DNA of 64,000 bases. It comes from Chitinophagaceae bacterium (GTDB taxonomy: Bacteria > Bacteroidota > Bacteroidia > Chitinophagales > UBA10324). The notes below the pieces were generated by a model. The model saw only the letters and a program-made list of their open reading frames with translations. It did not search any database and was not told the origin of the DNA. The stretch is from the NCBI GenBank assembly GCA_016717285.1, contig JADKFU010000005.1:1658501-1722500 (forward strand). The letters run 5' to 3'. This document shows, one piece after another, positions 1 to 7,930 of this stretch. Each line of letters opens with the position of its first letter. The first letter of the stretch is position 1. The position numbers were made by a program, and so were the translations under genes.

Positions 1-1795
1 CTTCAGTTATTGTTTGTGGCTTAATTTGCAATAAGTTTTTTACCTGTAATGTAATCTGCTCAAATTCGAGATCTGAAAGATCAAGCCGGTTCCTTCGCAA
101 ACAAAGATCACAAATGCCACAGCGTGGTGCATCTTTTTCTCCGAAATACGCCAGGAGCATCTGACTGCGGCAGGAATTGATTGTCAGCAAATAATTTTTC
201 ATCGCTGTCAACCTGAGCTCATGCGCAAGCTTTCTGCGCTTCAGTAATTCATAATCAAAGGGCATGCGATCGCTGTCCGCTCTTGGCTGCAGGAAAATAA
301 CCTGCGGAACATCTTTTTGCGGCTCATATTTCAACAGATTAAATTGTTCAAGCTCCTTAAGTTGGACAACCACCTGTTCACGGCTTAAACCCGTAAATCT
401 CGCTAAGTCATTTTCGTTGATAGGCACAAAGTCCTCAAAGATACCTGAGTAGGAGCGAAGCAAAGTGCGAAGCAACGTCTCATGTTTCTTATTCTCCACT
501 TCAAAACGATACAGTACTTCTTTATTTACTTTTAAAAGAATACGCGATCGGATGAAAACGGCTTCCGTGAGGGCGATATATCCTTCCTGCTCCAGGGTTT
601 TCAGGGCTTGCAAAGTTTCAACAGGATTGAAACGGTATTTTTTACTGAAGAAAGCGATGTCGAAATCAAAGCTTTGATTTTCTCCAGCACCAATGGCCAG
701 TTGAAAATGATTGGCCAAAGCCTGGTAAGTCTGACGGATTTTTTCAACAGCGGGAATAAAATGTTCAAGCCTTTCAGTAAGATCAGCAACATCGCTGTTG
801 TTGTAAAGCAACACTGCAAATGATTTCTTTCCATCCCTTCCTCCCCGTCCTGCTTCCTGAAAATAAGATTCCATGTCATCCGGTACATCCATATGTACTA
901 CCAGCCTTACATCCGGCTTATCGATGCCCATTCCAAATGCATTGGTGGATACCATCACACGGGTTTTGTTTTTAGTCCAGGCTTCCTGCTTTTTAGAACG
1001 GGTAGCATGATCCAATCCTGCATGATAATAATCAGCACTGATATTTTTTTTCTTCAGGTAATCAGCTATCTCTTTTGTTTTTCTACGGTTGCGAACATAA
1101 GCTATGGCAGTTCCCGGCACTTTGTTCAGCATTTTTGCAAGCCGTTCATTTTTACTTTCTTCAAACAACACGGAGTAGGAGAGGTTGTCGCGTTCAAAGC
1201 TTTTCTGAAATACGTTTTTATTTTTGAATTGCAGCTTGTCGCAAATGTCAAGCACTACGGGCGGCGTTGCCGTTGCAGTAAGTGCAAGCACCGGCACTTC
1301 AGGAATAATAGCTCTGAACTCAGCAATGCGGAGATAAGGTGGCCGGAAATCATAACCCCACTGTGAAATACAATGCGCTTCATCTATTGCCAATAAATTC
1401 ACTTTCATTTTGGCAACGCGTACTTTCAGAATATCTGTAGCAAGTCTTTCCGGTGATACATACAGAAATTTATAATTGCCATACACGCAATTGTCGATGG
1501 CAATATCTATCTCCTGCTTGCTCATGCCACTGTAAACTGCTATTGCTTTTATTCCTTTTTGTTCAAGATTCGCTACCTGGTCTTTCATCAGCGCAATGAG
1601 TGGTGACACCACGATGCAAATACCTTCCCTGGCTAATGCCGGAATCTGAAAGCAAACAGATTTCCCTCCGCCGGTTGGTAGTAATGCAAGTGTATCTTTT
1701 CCATCCATCACAGATTGAATGATATCTTCCTGCATATCCCTGAAAGTGGAAAAGCCCCAATATTTTTTTAACAGGTCATGAATAGTCATCTGCAT
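1..1795 (-). CDS. recQ: ATP-dependent DNA helicase RecQ (C-terminus outside window)
   Basis: Superfamily 2 3'-5' DNA helicase used in recombination and replication-fork repair. The reading frame runs from 1795 to the window edge (about 598 residues seen). Near the N-terminus is a Walker A motif (LLPTGGGKS, about residue 38), then the DEAH-type box IDEAHCISQWG, the SALTATATP-like motif III (VLALTATATP), and the QEAGRGGRDG motif VI typical of RecQ. After the helicase lobes the RecQ zinc-binding segment is visible (NSCRSQMLLAYFGE followed by CGICDLC), then the winged-helix region begins or has just been passed. Two in-frame ATGs, at 1795 and 1789, are both possible starts. The frame is open to base 1, so whether an HRDC domain follows cannot be seen. 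Family call is very secure. Confidence 0.95.
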   Translation of the reverse strand, partial: MQMTIHDLLKKYWGFSTFRDMQEDIIQSVMDGKDTLALLPTGGGKSVCFQIPALAREGICIVVSPLIALMKDQVANLEQKGIKAIAVYSGMSKQEIDIAIDNCVYGNYKFLYVSPERLATDILKVRVAKMKVNLLAIDEAHCISQWGYDFRPPYLRIAEFRAIIPEVPVLALTATATPPVVLDICDKLQFKNKNVFQKSFERDNLSYSVLFEESKNERLAKMLNKVPGTAIAYVRNRRKTKEIADYLKKKNISADYYHAGLDHATRSKKQEAWTKNKTRVMVSTNAFGMGIDKPDVRLVVHMDVPDDMESYFQEAGRGGRDGKKSFAVLLYNNSDVADLTERLEHFIPAVEKIRQTYQALANHFQLAIGAGENQSFDFDIAFFSKKYRFNPVETLQALKTLEQEGYIALTEAVFIRSRILLKVNKEVLYRFEVENKKHETLLRTLLRSYSGIFEDFVPINENDLARFTGLSREQVVVQLKELEQFNLLKYEPQKDVPQVIFLQPRADSDRMPFDYELLKRRKLAHELRLTAMKNYLLTINSCRSQMLLAYFGEKDAPRCGICDLCLRRNRLDLSDLEFEQITLQVKNLLQIKPQTITE

Positions 1796-2258
1796 AAAAA
1801 TAAGAAAGGGAAAATTAAACGGATTATAAAGCAGTCTTATAGAAAAACTATAGCTGAAATAAATATCATGGTTGTCCAACTAAAAAAAGCACTTTGGATT
1901 AAAATCCAATACCGGAGCGCCTCCTCTAACCCCACGCTTTAGCCATTCCATTCAATTCGAAAATATTGAAATAAAGAAAGTCACCCCGTGGCCCCTCAAG
2001 GGGCGCCTTTCTCCTGTGCCATTCTGTGGCCCGATGGGACGCATTTGGTCATTGGACATTTCATTGGTCATTGGTCATTGTTTCAACTCAGTGCAATCAG
2101 AGCGACAGAAAGGTACCGGCGTGAGGTGCCCCTTGAGGGGCCCCGGGGTGACGGTTTCTTATTTCCATGAAGTTCAATATGAACTTCATATTTAAGCAAA
2201 ACAAAAAAAATAAGGAGAGCAAAAAAGCTTAATTGCGATCACCCCATGGTCCCTCAAG
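1796..2258. repeat. Repeat-filled spacer with an inverted GC-rich repeat pair and TCATTGG repeats
   Basis: No convincing gene lies here. A 28-base GC-rich arm at 1980-2007 (TCACCCCGTGGCCCCTCAAG and on) is matched in reverse complement at 2125-2152 with about two mismatches. The roughly 115 bases between them contain several copies of TCATTGG (2046-2090). A third, partial copy of the same arm (TCACCCCATGGTCCCTCAAG) lies at 2239-2258 and runs straight into the start codon of the next gene at 2259. This resembles the small dispersed non-autonomous repeats common in Bacteroidota intergenic DNA; no transposase is present. Confidence 0.75.
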
Positions 2259-2771
2259 ATGGCAAAAGAAAAAGTGATCAATCTATACATTGACGCAGAA
2301 TGGTATTTAAACCAGCGCATCTTCCTTATCGGTTATTCCTATGACCGTAAAAACTTCGGACAGCTTTATGGCAAGAAACTTACCGCAAAGAATTTCAAAA
2401 AATTATTTACCAAAGTTACCGGCAGCGTTTTTTGTTACGGACCTGATACCGGAATGCTGGAAAAATTCTTCAAATGGAAGTTCAGAGATAAATTCCGGTG
2501 TGTAAACCTGATGAAGGTTTTCAAAGACCATATCAAAACCGGCAGCTTCAAACTAAAGGACCTGGAACATAAATTCAGCATCCGGCGCAAAGTGATGAAA
2601 TACAAAACCAGCATCTTTCAGATTTGGGGTGATTGGCGAAATCCCAAGAAAAAGAAAGCAGTGCTTCATTACAATAGGGAAGATGTGGTTAATCTGGTGC
2701 GGCTTACTTTCAAGATTTTTAAGAAATACAACGTAAAGAGCAAATATCTTGATACCATAAGGCTGAAATAA
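2259..2771 (+). CDS. Small RNase H-like (YprB-type) predicted 3'-5' exonuclease
   Basis: A 170-residue basic protein. The N-terminal strand YIDAEWY (about residues 10-16) resembles the DxE metal-binding start of DEDD-type exonucleases, and the C-terminal helix YNREDVVNLVRLTF (about 139-152) matches the YNxxDV signature of the RNase_H_2/YprB family, which supplies the last acidic ligand. The family is normally a domain of larger helicase- or RecB-linked proteins; here it stands alone and is rich in Lys. The start codon is formed by the end of a dispersed repeat, so its upstream regulatory DNA is recent. It precedes the Rhs island without an obvious functional link. Family assignment is from motifs only; nucleic-acid substrate is unknown. 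Confidence 0.6.
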   Translation: MAKEKVINLYIDAEWYLNQRIFLIGYSYDRKNFGQLYGKKLTAKNFKKLFTKVTGSVFCYGPDTGMLEKFFKWKFRDKFRCVNLMKVFKDHIKTGSFKLKDLEHKFSIRRKVMKYKTSIFQIWGDWRNPKKKKAVLHYNREDVVNLVRLTFKIFKKYNVKSKYLDTIRLK

Positions 2772-2779
2772 TTTCATCC

Positions 2780-2900
2780 CTAACCTGGTAAAGTTTATCT
2801 AATTTTCATGTCGAAATAAGCAAAATTCGGTATGAATTTGAATATTGAGCATCTTTCACATCGCAATCCCAGCAACGATTACAGCCAAAAAGATTACCAT
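2780..2900 (+). repeat. Cassette leader, copy 1 (shared with 5778-5900)
   Basis: The stretch before the first Rhs tip (ATAAGCAAAATTCGGTATGA, then ACAGCCAAAAAGATTACCAT) has a close counterpart in front of the third tip (ATAAGCAAAATCCCGTATGA, then ACAGCCAAAAAGATTACTAA). Homology begins roughly 45 bases upstream of the ATG at 2832 and runs through the core start. It is not the sequence found before the same core in the minus-strand Rhs gene, so it marks a cassette-specific 5' junction. Confidence 0.7.
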
Positions 2901-3362
2901 CCGGGCGGGATGGTAATGCCGGGGAGGAGTTTCTCCAATGAAATCTATGGATTTGGATTCAATGGCAAGCTAAAAGATGATGAGATAAAGGGGGCAGGGA
3001 ATAGTTACAACTACGGATATCGAATATACGACTCACGGCTCGGAAAATTTCTAAGTATTGACCCATTAGATAGAAATTATCCTTTTTACACGCCATACCA
3101 ATTTGCAGGAAATACTCCAATAACGGCAATTGATATTGATGGCAGAGAGCCAGAATCTGTCGTTTCATTTAACCCTATGACCGGGTACTATAAATTTACT
3201 GAGCCAGTTATTCATTTATTTACAATGACCACAGGCGTTGACGAGAATCTCATACGAAATGTAGAAATAATTAACAAAGGAGCGACTAAAGGACAAATTT
3301 TAAGTTGGTTGAAAGCGCCTTTGTACAATCCAAATGAAGGAGGCGGTGCCATTACTAGTTAA
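2832..3362 (+). CDS. Orphan Rhs tip, cassette 1 (core plus start of toxin domain, frame-disrupted)
   Basis: A 176-residue ORF starting in the cassette leader. Residues about 21-100 are the conserved Rhs repeat-associated core (DYHPGGMVMP, FGFNGKLKDDEIKG, YGYRIYDSRLGKFLSIDPL, PYQFAGNTPITAIDIDG). Everything upstream that a full Rhs protein needs (YD repeats, shell, signal peptide) is missing. After the core comes a variable segment reaching NPNEGGGAIT, then a stop. The next ORF (3334-3741, another frame) overlaps by 29 bases and looks like the rest of the same toxin domain, so the original protein was probably one chain. Read as a 5'-truncated, frame-broken tip cassette rather than a working secreted protein. 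Confidence 0.7.
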   Translation: MNLNIEHLSHRNPSNDYSQKDYHPGGMVMPGRSFSNEIYGFGFNGKLKDDEIKGAGNSYNYGYRIYDSRLGKFLSIDPLDRNYPFYTPYQFAGNTPITAIDIDGREPESVVSFNPMTGYYKFTEPVIHLFTMTTGVDENLIRNVEIINKGATKGQILSWLKAPLYNPNEGGGAITS

Positions 3363-3741
3363 GCACTTACCACAATATGAAGAATCAAAAACTAAGGAAA
3401 CATATGTCCTCAGCTTTGGAGTTGAATATCTCTTCAGCGGTGGACACAATAATGCACCCCGAGAAAGTATTGCTAATGAAGGAACGTATAACTACATAAA
3501 ATTTAAAAATTTTATAGATAAAACAGTGGGTCCAGATGAACTTTATAATTTATTAAATAATAATAATCTGACCGATCAGGGGAAAATGGATAAATTAGAT
3601 ATATGGAACCAAGTATATTTGGAGGAGCTTAATAAGAAAGTATCATCACTTTTACCTAAAGAAGGAGAATTGGAGAATCAAACCATGGATAAAAACAATA
3701 AGGAGTCAAATGTTTCAGAATCAACCAATCCAAATAGATAG
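3334..3741 (+). pseudogene. Continuation of cassette 1 toxin domain in another frame
   Basis: A 135-residue ORF overlapping the previous one. Its GGHNNAPRES segment and the later FKNFIDKT...LTDQGKMDKL stretch resemble the C-terminal half of the metallopeptidase-like tip of cassette 2 (which has FDFIIHNALLTDQEKSEELE). No HExxH motif is found in either ORF of cassette 1, although it would be expected between GGGAIT and this segment. The simplest reading is a deletion plus frameshift that removed the active site. It could instead be an independently translated small protein; the homology to cassette 2 is by eye only. Confidence 0.45.
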
Positions 3742-4138
3742 TAAATTCATAATCGTGAGATTTTTATTCTTATTTATTGCTACGCTGACATTTACTGGTT
3801 GTTTAGATAATGAAATTTATGTTGACAAGGAAAAATGGATAATAACTACTTGTGATAAACACTCATTAACTCAAATGTATATAGAAAAAAAGGGAGGAGT
3901 TCTTTATAGAATTAAATTAAGAAAAAATGGAAGTGGTGATTTATTCGCATTAAAGGGAGACAACACTGAATTTGAAATAACAGTACATGATGTCGTAATC
4001 AATGAATTTAAATTGGAACCAAATTCCTTTTATAAAATTGTGAATGTGTCAAATGGAGATGCCACAGGGTCAACTATTTCTTTAGAAACAGATAGTAATA
4101 CAAATATAAAAGTAATTTCAGAAAAAAATTGTCACTAA
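3710..4138 (+). CDS. Small predicted lipoprotein, candidate immunity protein of cassette 1
   Basis: A 142-residue protein overlapping the preceding ORF by 32 bases. A hydrophobic stretch (FLFLFIATLTFTGC) ends in a lipobox-like TGC around residue 31, so the mature part should be a lipid-anchored periplasmic or outer-membrane protein. No known family is recognised. Position directly after a toxin tip, the overlap, and the parallel small lipoprotein after cassette 2 suggest an immunity role; this is inference from context. Base composition is clearly more AT-rich than the housekeeping genes downstream. Confidence 0.6.
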   Translation: MFQNQPIQIDSKFIIVRFLFLFIATLTFTGCLDNEIYVDKEKWIITTCDKHSLTQMYIEKKGGVLYRIKLRKNGSGDLFALKGDNTEFEITVHDVVINEFKLEPNSFYKIVNVSNGDATGSTISLETDSNTNIKVISEKNCH

Positions 4139-4189
4139 GTTGGATAAAAGGCTAAGGTTGTCAGTACATTTAAATTTATAGGTTTAATA

Positions 4190-5230
4190 TTGTATATAAT
4201 TCGTTTTATTAAAATCAATTTAGTAGTAGTTCTTGAATTGGAATTGAAATGGTTTGAACCGGTGATTGTACGGCTAAGTGATTACCATCCGGGCGGGATG
4301 GTAATGCCAGACAGAAATTTCTCCAATGAAAATTATCGATTCGGATTCAATGGAAAACCAAAAGATGATGAGATCAATGGGAGTGGTGATAGTTATGACT
4401 ATGGATACAGGATCTATGATCCACGAATAGCAAGATTCTTAAGCGTGGATCCTCTTTCCAAAGGTTATCCATTTTATTCTCCTTATCAATTTGCTGGCAA
4501 CACTCCGATTGCCGCTGTTGATGTTGACGGTCTTGAACCGACAACAATCATCGATAAGAATGGAAATCTTACAAAGCCAATTATTGGGTTTTTACAAGGA
4601 GCAATAGATATTCAGAGAAGAGTTTCTGAATCTACGCTATGGATGGAAGGTTCAAGAAGCGCAGTATGGAAACTTTCAGGAAAACCTACTGCTGACACTT
4701 GGGGAAATACTGTATTTTTTGATCCATCTCTTCAAAGTAATATGGATGAACATTTTTGGGCTCAATTAGTTGGGCATGAGCAAACTCACCGTATGCAAAT
4801 TGATAAGATAGGTTGGATACCATTTGCATCAGCTTACTACAAGGAGTACAAAGAAAATAAGAAAAAGGGGTTAGATGATTACGATGCTTATAGGCGTATA
4901 AGCTATGAAGCTGAAGCATATGCACAAGAGGCAAAGTTGGCTGATTTTTTTTCTGACCCCGGCAACACTAAAGGTTTTGATTTTATCATCCACAATGCAC
5001 TTTTAACAGATCAAGAGAAATCAGAAGAATTAGAAATTGAAGGCATAGAGAAAGTAGCGATACCAGCTATAGAAAATACTATGCAAGATGTTCAAACGGT
5101 TATGTCAGAAACAAAAAACAGGACTAAAAAAGCATATTTGGAGGGACTTTATGATCAACTTGGAAAAGATTTACAGAGCAAGAAGAATCGAGCTGCAACT
5201 TTAAAACAACAATTAAATGGGAGTAAATAA
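4190..5230 (+). CDS. Orphan Rhs tip, cassette 2, with HExxH metallopeptidase-like toxin domain
   Basis: Open frame of 346 residues from a TTG; the first ATG in frame is 4298, within the core motif GGMVMP, and the residues before about position 31 look like random translation of spacer. Core signatures follow: FGFNGKPKDDEINGSG, YGYRIYDPRIARFLSVDPL, PYQFAGNTPIAAVDVDG. The C-terminal domain carries GHEQTHRMQ, a zincin-type HExxH (His196, Glu197, His200), with downstream acidic candidates for the third ligand in SYEAEAYAQE (Glu240/242). Such HExxH domains occur as polymorphic-toxin tips. The last 14 bases overlap the following lipoprotein gene, typical of toxin-immunity pairs. Without a secretion signal or YD repeats here, it is either silent or fused by recombination elsewhere. 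Confidence 0.75.
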   Translation: MYIIRFIKINLVVVLELELKWFEPVIVRLSDYHPGGMVMPDRNFSNENYRFGFNGKPKDDEINGSGDSYDYGYRIYDPRIARFLSVDPLSKGYPFYSPYQFAGNTPIAAVDVDGLEPTTIIDKNGNLTKPIIGFLQGAIDIQRRVSESTLWMEGSRSAVWKLSGKPTADTWGNTVFFDPSLQSNMDEHFWAQLVGHEQTHRMQIDKIGWIPFASAYYKEYKENKKKGLDDYDAYRRISYEAEAYAQEAKLADFFSDPGNTKGFDFIIHNALLTDQEKSEELEIEGIEKVAIPAIENTMQDVQTVMSETKNRTKKAYLEGLYDQLGKDLQSKKNRAATLKQQLNGSK

Positions 5231-5576
5231 GGTTATTGTAATTACACTGATAATATTTTTTTCATTGCTAACCAACGGGTGCGGCAGAAGAGTGTTCTCT
5301 TGTCAAAAATGGTTAAAAGATGATATAGAGCCTAAAACCATAAATGGGGTGGTTATTTGGAAATCTGAAAATAAAGATTGTTTAGGTGCTATCGTTGTAC
5401 AACAATTCAATGAGTCTGTAGATACTTTAAAATTTTGCACTTGTCTTCAATACCGTAAAACTTGGGATTCTATTTCAGAAGGAGATACAGTGATTAAAAA
5501 GAAAAACACAATACAGTTGGAAATTACTAATGGCGAAAAACGGATGAGCTTTGATTATCCGTGTTGTGATCAGTAA
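5217..5576 (+). CDS. Small Cys-rich predicted lipoprotein, candidate immunity protein of cassette 2
   Basis: A 119-residue protein starting inside the end of the cassette 2 tip (14-base overlap, so probably translationally coupled). The N-terminus VIVITLIIFFSLLTNGC is a lipoprotein signal with lipobox LTNGC. The mature part has further cysteines (FSCQKW, CTCLQY, YPCCDQ), which suggests disulfides in the periplasm. Family not recognised. A lipid-anchored periplasmic protein would be well placed to block an incoming metallopeptidase; that function is inferred only from the gene pairing. Confidence 0.6.
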   Translation: MGVNKVIVITLIIFFSLLTNGCGRRVFSCQKWLKDDIEPKTINGVVIWKSENKDCLGAIVVQQFNESVDTLKFCTCLQYRKTWDSISEGDTVIKKKNTIQLEITNGEKRMSFDYPCCDQ

Positions 5577-5899
5577 TGCATCCCTTTTGGCCTTAATTAT
5601 CTTTATCAACGCAAACGCTTTCCTCGCAATGACACTCTAAAGTATGCTTCAATCAAATCAAGATGCACTTCTATTTTTTATGTTTAAGTTAGTTGCTTGA
5701 TCTCCTGGTGTTGCGTTACAGTTTTTCCTTTTTTCGATATCAATCTTGGGTCTGACATCATTGCACTTGTGCTAGAGGAAATGCTAAAAAATTTCTAAAT
5801 TTCATACAGTAATAAGCAAAATCCCGTATGAATTTAAGTATCACTAGCTATCATAATTCTACTAGAGAGTACAGCCAAAAAGATTACTAACCGGGCGGG
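5577..5899. other. Gene-free spacer ending in cassette leader copy 2 (with in-frame stop)
   Basis: No gene supported. The last ~120 bases (from about 5778) are the second copy of the cassette leader seen at 2780-2900. An ATG at 5828 matches the ATG at 2832 of cassette 1, but here the frame meets TAA where cassette 1 has CAT (GATTACTAACCGGG against GATTACCATCCGGG), so leader and core are separated by a stop at the DY|PGG junction. The first ~200 bases show nothing recognisable. Confidence 0.65.
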
Positions 5900-7315
5900 A
5901 TGGTAATGCCCGACAGGAGTTTTATCAGTTCAGAATATCAGAGAGGATTCCAAGGTTTTGAGAAAAATGACGATATAAAGGGAGCCGGGAATAGTTATAC
6001 AACAGCTTTTAGAGAATATGATCCACGAGTTGGTAGATGGTGGAGTGTTGACCCGTTGACAAATGATTACCCTTGGCAAAGCCCTTATGTTGGATTTGAT
6101 AATAACCCAATCAGGGTTATTGATCCTACTGGTCAAGGAGGGGAAGACCCTCAGGCATACATTGTCCAGAAGGGCAACACTTTGTCGCAGATAGCTAAAG
6201 ATAATGGCACTACCATTAATGACATTATGGCTTTAAACAAAGACGCCATTAAAAATGCTGACAATATTTTTGCGGGTCAAACAATTAATATTCCAGGATC
6301 CTCTTCAAGCAGCTCGGCATCAAATAGAGCGACAACAATCAGCAATACAAACACACTAAACGTATCAAAAATTAATGAATCAAAATCACCAAACTCTTCG
6401 TTGCCAGTGAAAAGCATTAATGCTCAGGAGCAGCAAGGGAGCATGTTGGGACTTCCTACAGAATGGATTGGACCAACAATGTATTTATTGGGGCAACCAC
6501 TGGATATATTAAAATCAACCGCTCCTCTAGCTTCAAATACGGGATCATCAGTTCTATCTTGGTCCATGTCAAGAGTTTGGCCCAATCAATCTCCAACATT
6601 AGGGAAGTTTCAATCTAATCTTTGGAAAAAAACATCGGCCGTAATAGGTAAGCAAACTGCAAAAGAAGTTGTAGGGGGTTCTTCAGCGGTTGTTGGTAGA
6701 GTTTTGGGAAGATGGGCAAGTAGTGCTGCCTCGGGAATTGGTCTTGCCTTAACAGTTTATGATTTTACAGCCGAAGTAGCAATACCAATGAGTCAAGGAG
6801 TATCTGACTATAGTAATACTTATAAGGATGCGGGTTTAATCTATCACATCTGTTTTGAGAAAGGAACATTAGTTTATGCAAACAAAGGTTTAGTTGCAAT
6901 AGAAAGTATTCAGATTGGAGATTCCGTTTATACGTACAACATACAGACAAATGAAATTGAAGAAAGCAAGGTGTTAAATACTCTGGAACGAAACACAGGT
7001 GAGATTTACGAAATCACTACAATCGATCAGACAATATTTGTAACTGCCGAGCATCCGTTTTATATAGAAGGCAAAGGATGGGTAACAGTAAAGCAACTAA
7101 AAGTAGGTGATAAGTTTAAAACGATGAATAGCAAAACGGTTGAACAAGTGAAATCTTTAAGCTTACTGCAACAATCACTAACTGTTTACAATATTGAAGT
7201 TGACGGCAATCACAATTATTTTGTGACGAGCAGCAGTATTCTTGTTCATAACAAAGGTATTCATCCTGTGAAAGAATTAAAGAAGTTCAAAGAAAAAATT
7301 AAAATCATAAAGTAG
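5900..7315 (+). CDS. Orphan Rhs tip, cassette 3: core, LysM, PT-HINT; toxin missing
   Basis: A 471-residue ORF starting at the ATG of the core motif GGMVMP; the leader ATG is cut off by a stop just before it. Rhs core about residues 1-77 (FQGFEKNDDIKGAGNSY, EYDPRVGRWWSVDPL, PIRVIDPTG). LysM domain about 86-132 (YIVQKGNTLSQIAK ... GQTINIPG), a peptidoglycan-binding fold. A Ser/Thr-rich and then Gly/Ala-rich linker follows. From Cys318 a Hint (intein-like) autoprocessing domain: CFEKGTLVYANKG, the TAEHPFY block with its His, and the C-terminal VHN ending at Asn451. In polymorphic toxins this domain releases the toxin that follows, but here only 20 lysine-rich residues remain. Stop overlaps a possible GTG of the next ORF. 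Confidence 0.78.
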   Translation: MVMPDRSFISSEYQRGFQGFEKNDDIKGAGNSYTTAFREYDPRVGRWWSVDPLTNDYPWQSPYVGFDNNPIRVIDPTGQGGEDPQAYIVQKGNTLSQIAKDNGTTINDIMALNKDAIKNADNIFAGQTINIPGSSSSSSASNRATTISNTNTLNVSKINESKSPNSSLPVKSINAQEQQGSMLGLPTEWIGPTMYLLGQPLDILKSTAPLASNTGSSVLSWSMSRVWPNQSPTLGKFQSNLWKKTSAVIGKQTAKEVVGGSSAVVGRVLGRWASSAASGIGLALTVYDFTAEVAIPMSQGVSDYSNTYKDAGLIYHICFEKGTLVYANKGLVAIESIQIGDSVYTYNIQTNEIEESKVLNTLERNTGEIYEITTIDQTIFVTAEHPFYIEGKGWVTVKQLKVGDKFKTMNSKTVEQVKSLSLLQQSLTVYNIEVDGNHNYFVTSSSILVHNKGIHPVKELKKFKEKIKIIK

Positions 7316-7341
7316 TGCTAAATCTTCAAATCAGAAATCTG

Positions 7342-7671
7342 ATGAGTGACGAAATTTTTAAAAAATTAAAAGACTTTGTTGAAAAGCAACAAAGCTGGGA
7401 GAAATATGATTTTCCTTTAGAAAGAACTACAAAAGTTGAACTTGATTTGGGAATTACTGGTGAAGATGCAATGGAGTTCATAATCGCTTATGGCGAGCAA
7501 TTCAATGTAGATGTATCAAGATTTATGGCAGCAGATTATTTTGATGCTGAAGGTCATTCTTTATTTTCATTAGGAAATCAGAGGAATAAAAAAATCTTAA
7601 CTCTTGGGGATCTGGAGAAAGGAATAAGTGCAGGAAGGTTAGACGAAAAAATAATCAACTTACCAATGTAG
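7342..7671 (+). CDS. DUF1493-like acyl-carrier-type small protein after cassette 3
   Basis: The open frame extends to a GTG at 7315, but the ATG at 7342 (protein MSDEIFKKLKDF, 109 residues) is preferred. The middle (TTKVELDLGITGEDAMEFI, then FNVDVSRFMAADYFDAEG) fits the DUF1493 family, small helical proteins with an acyl-carrier-like fold. Known members are of unknown function. Here it takes the place where the other two cassettes carry an immunity lipoprotein, but it has no signal peptide and would be cytoplasmic. Family call from the DLgitGeDA and FnVdvs motifs; role as immunity protein is only a possibility. Confidence 0.65.
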   Translation: MSDEIFKKLKDFVEKQQSWEKYDFPLERTTKVELDLGITGEDAMEFIIAYGEQFNVDVSRFMAADYFDAEGHSLFSLGNQRNKKILTLGDLEKGISAGRLDEKIINLPM

Positions 7672-7930
7672 TGTTTAATTAAAACAATATTAAACCAAAT
7701 ACGTAAGGTGCAATTTCCACTTTCTGATCTTACAGGCAACAGATTTATTCTTTAATAGCTCAGACGCAGAATTACTACATTGCAATAATAATAGATCATA
7801 GTATAGATACAAAACAAAGGAGTGATAATATTGTTTGTTACTTAAATTTTTTTTAGGAGAAGGGACAAAAATATATTGGGCTTTGATCGTTCATTCCAAC
7901 TGGTTAGTGGCTACTCAAGGAGTGGAATTT

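Noticed and set aside
893..1366. 157-residue ORF on the plus strand
   Set aside because: It lies antisense inside recQ, which has complete helicase motifs; the plus-strand translation has no family features.
2040..2095. Possible short CRISPR-like direct repeats
   Set aside because: The TCATTGG units are only 7 bases, have no spacers of constant size and no cas genes nearby.
1988..2170. 60-residue ORF in the spacer before the exonuclease
   Set aside because: It only translates the inverted GC-rich arms and TCATTGG repeats.
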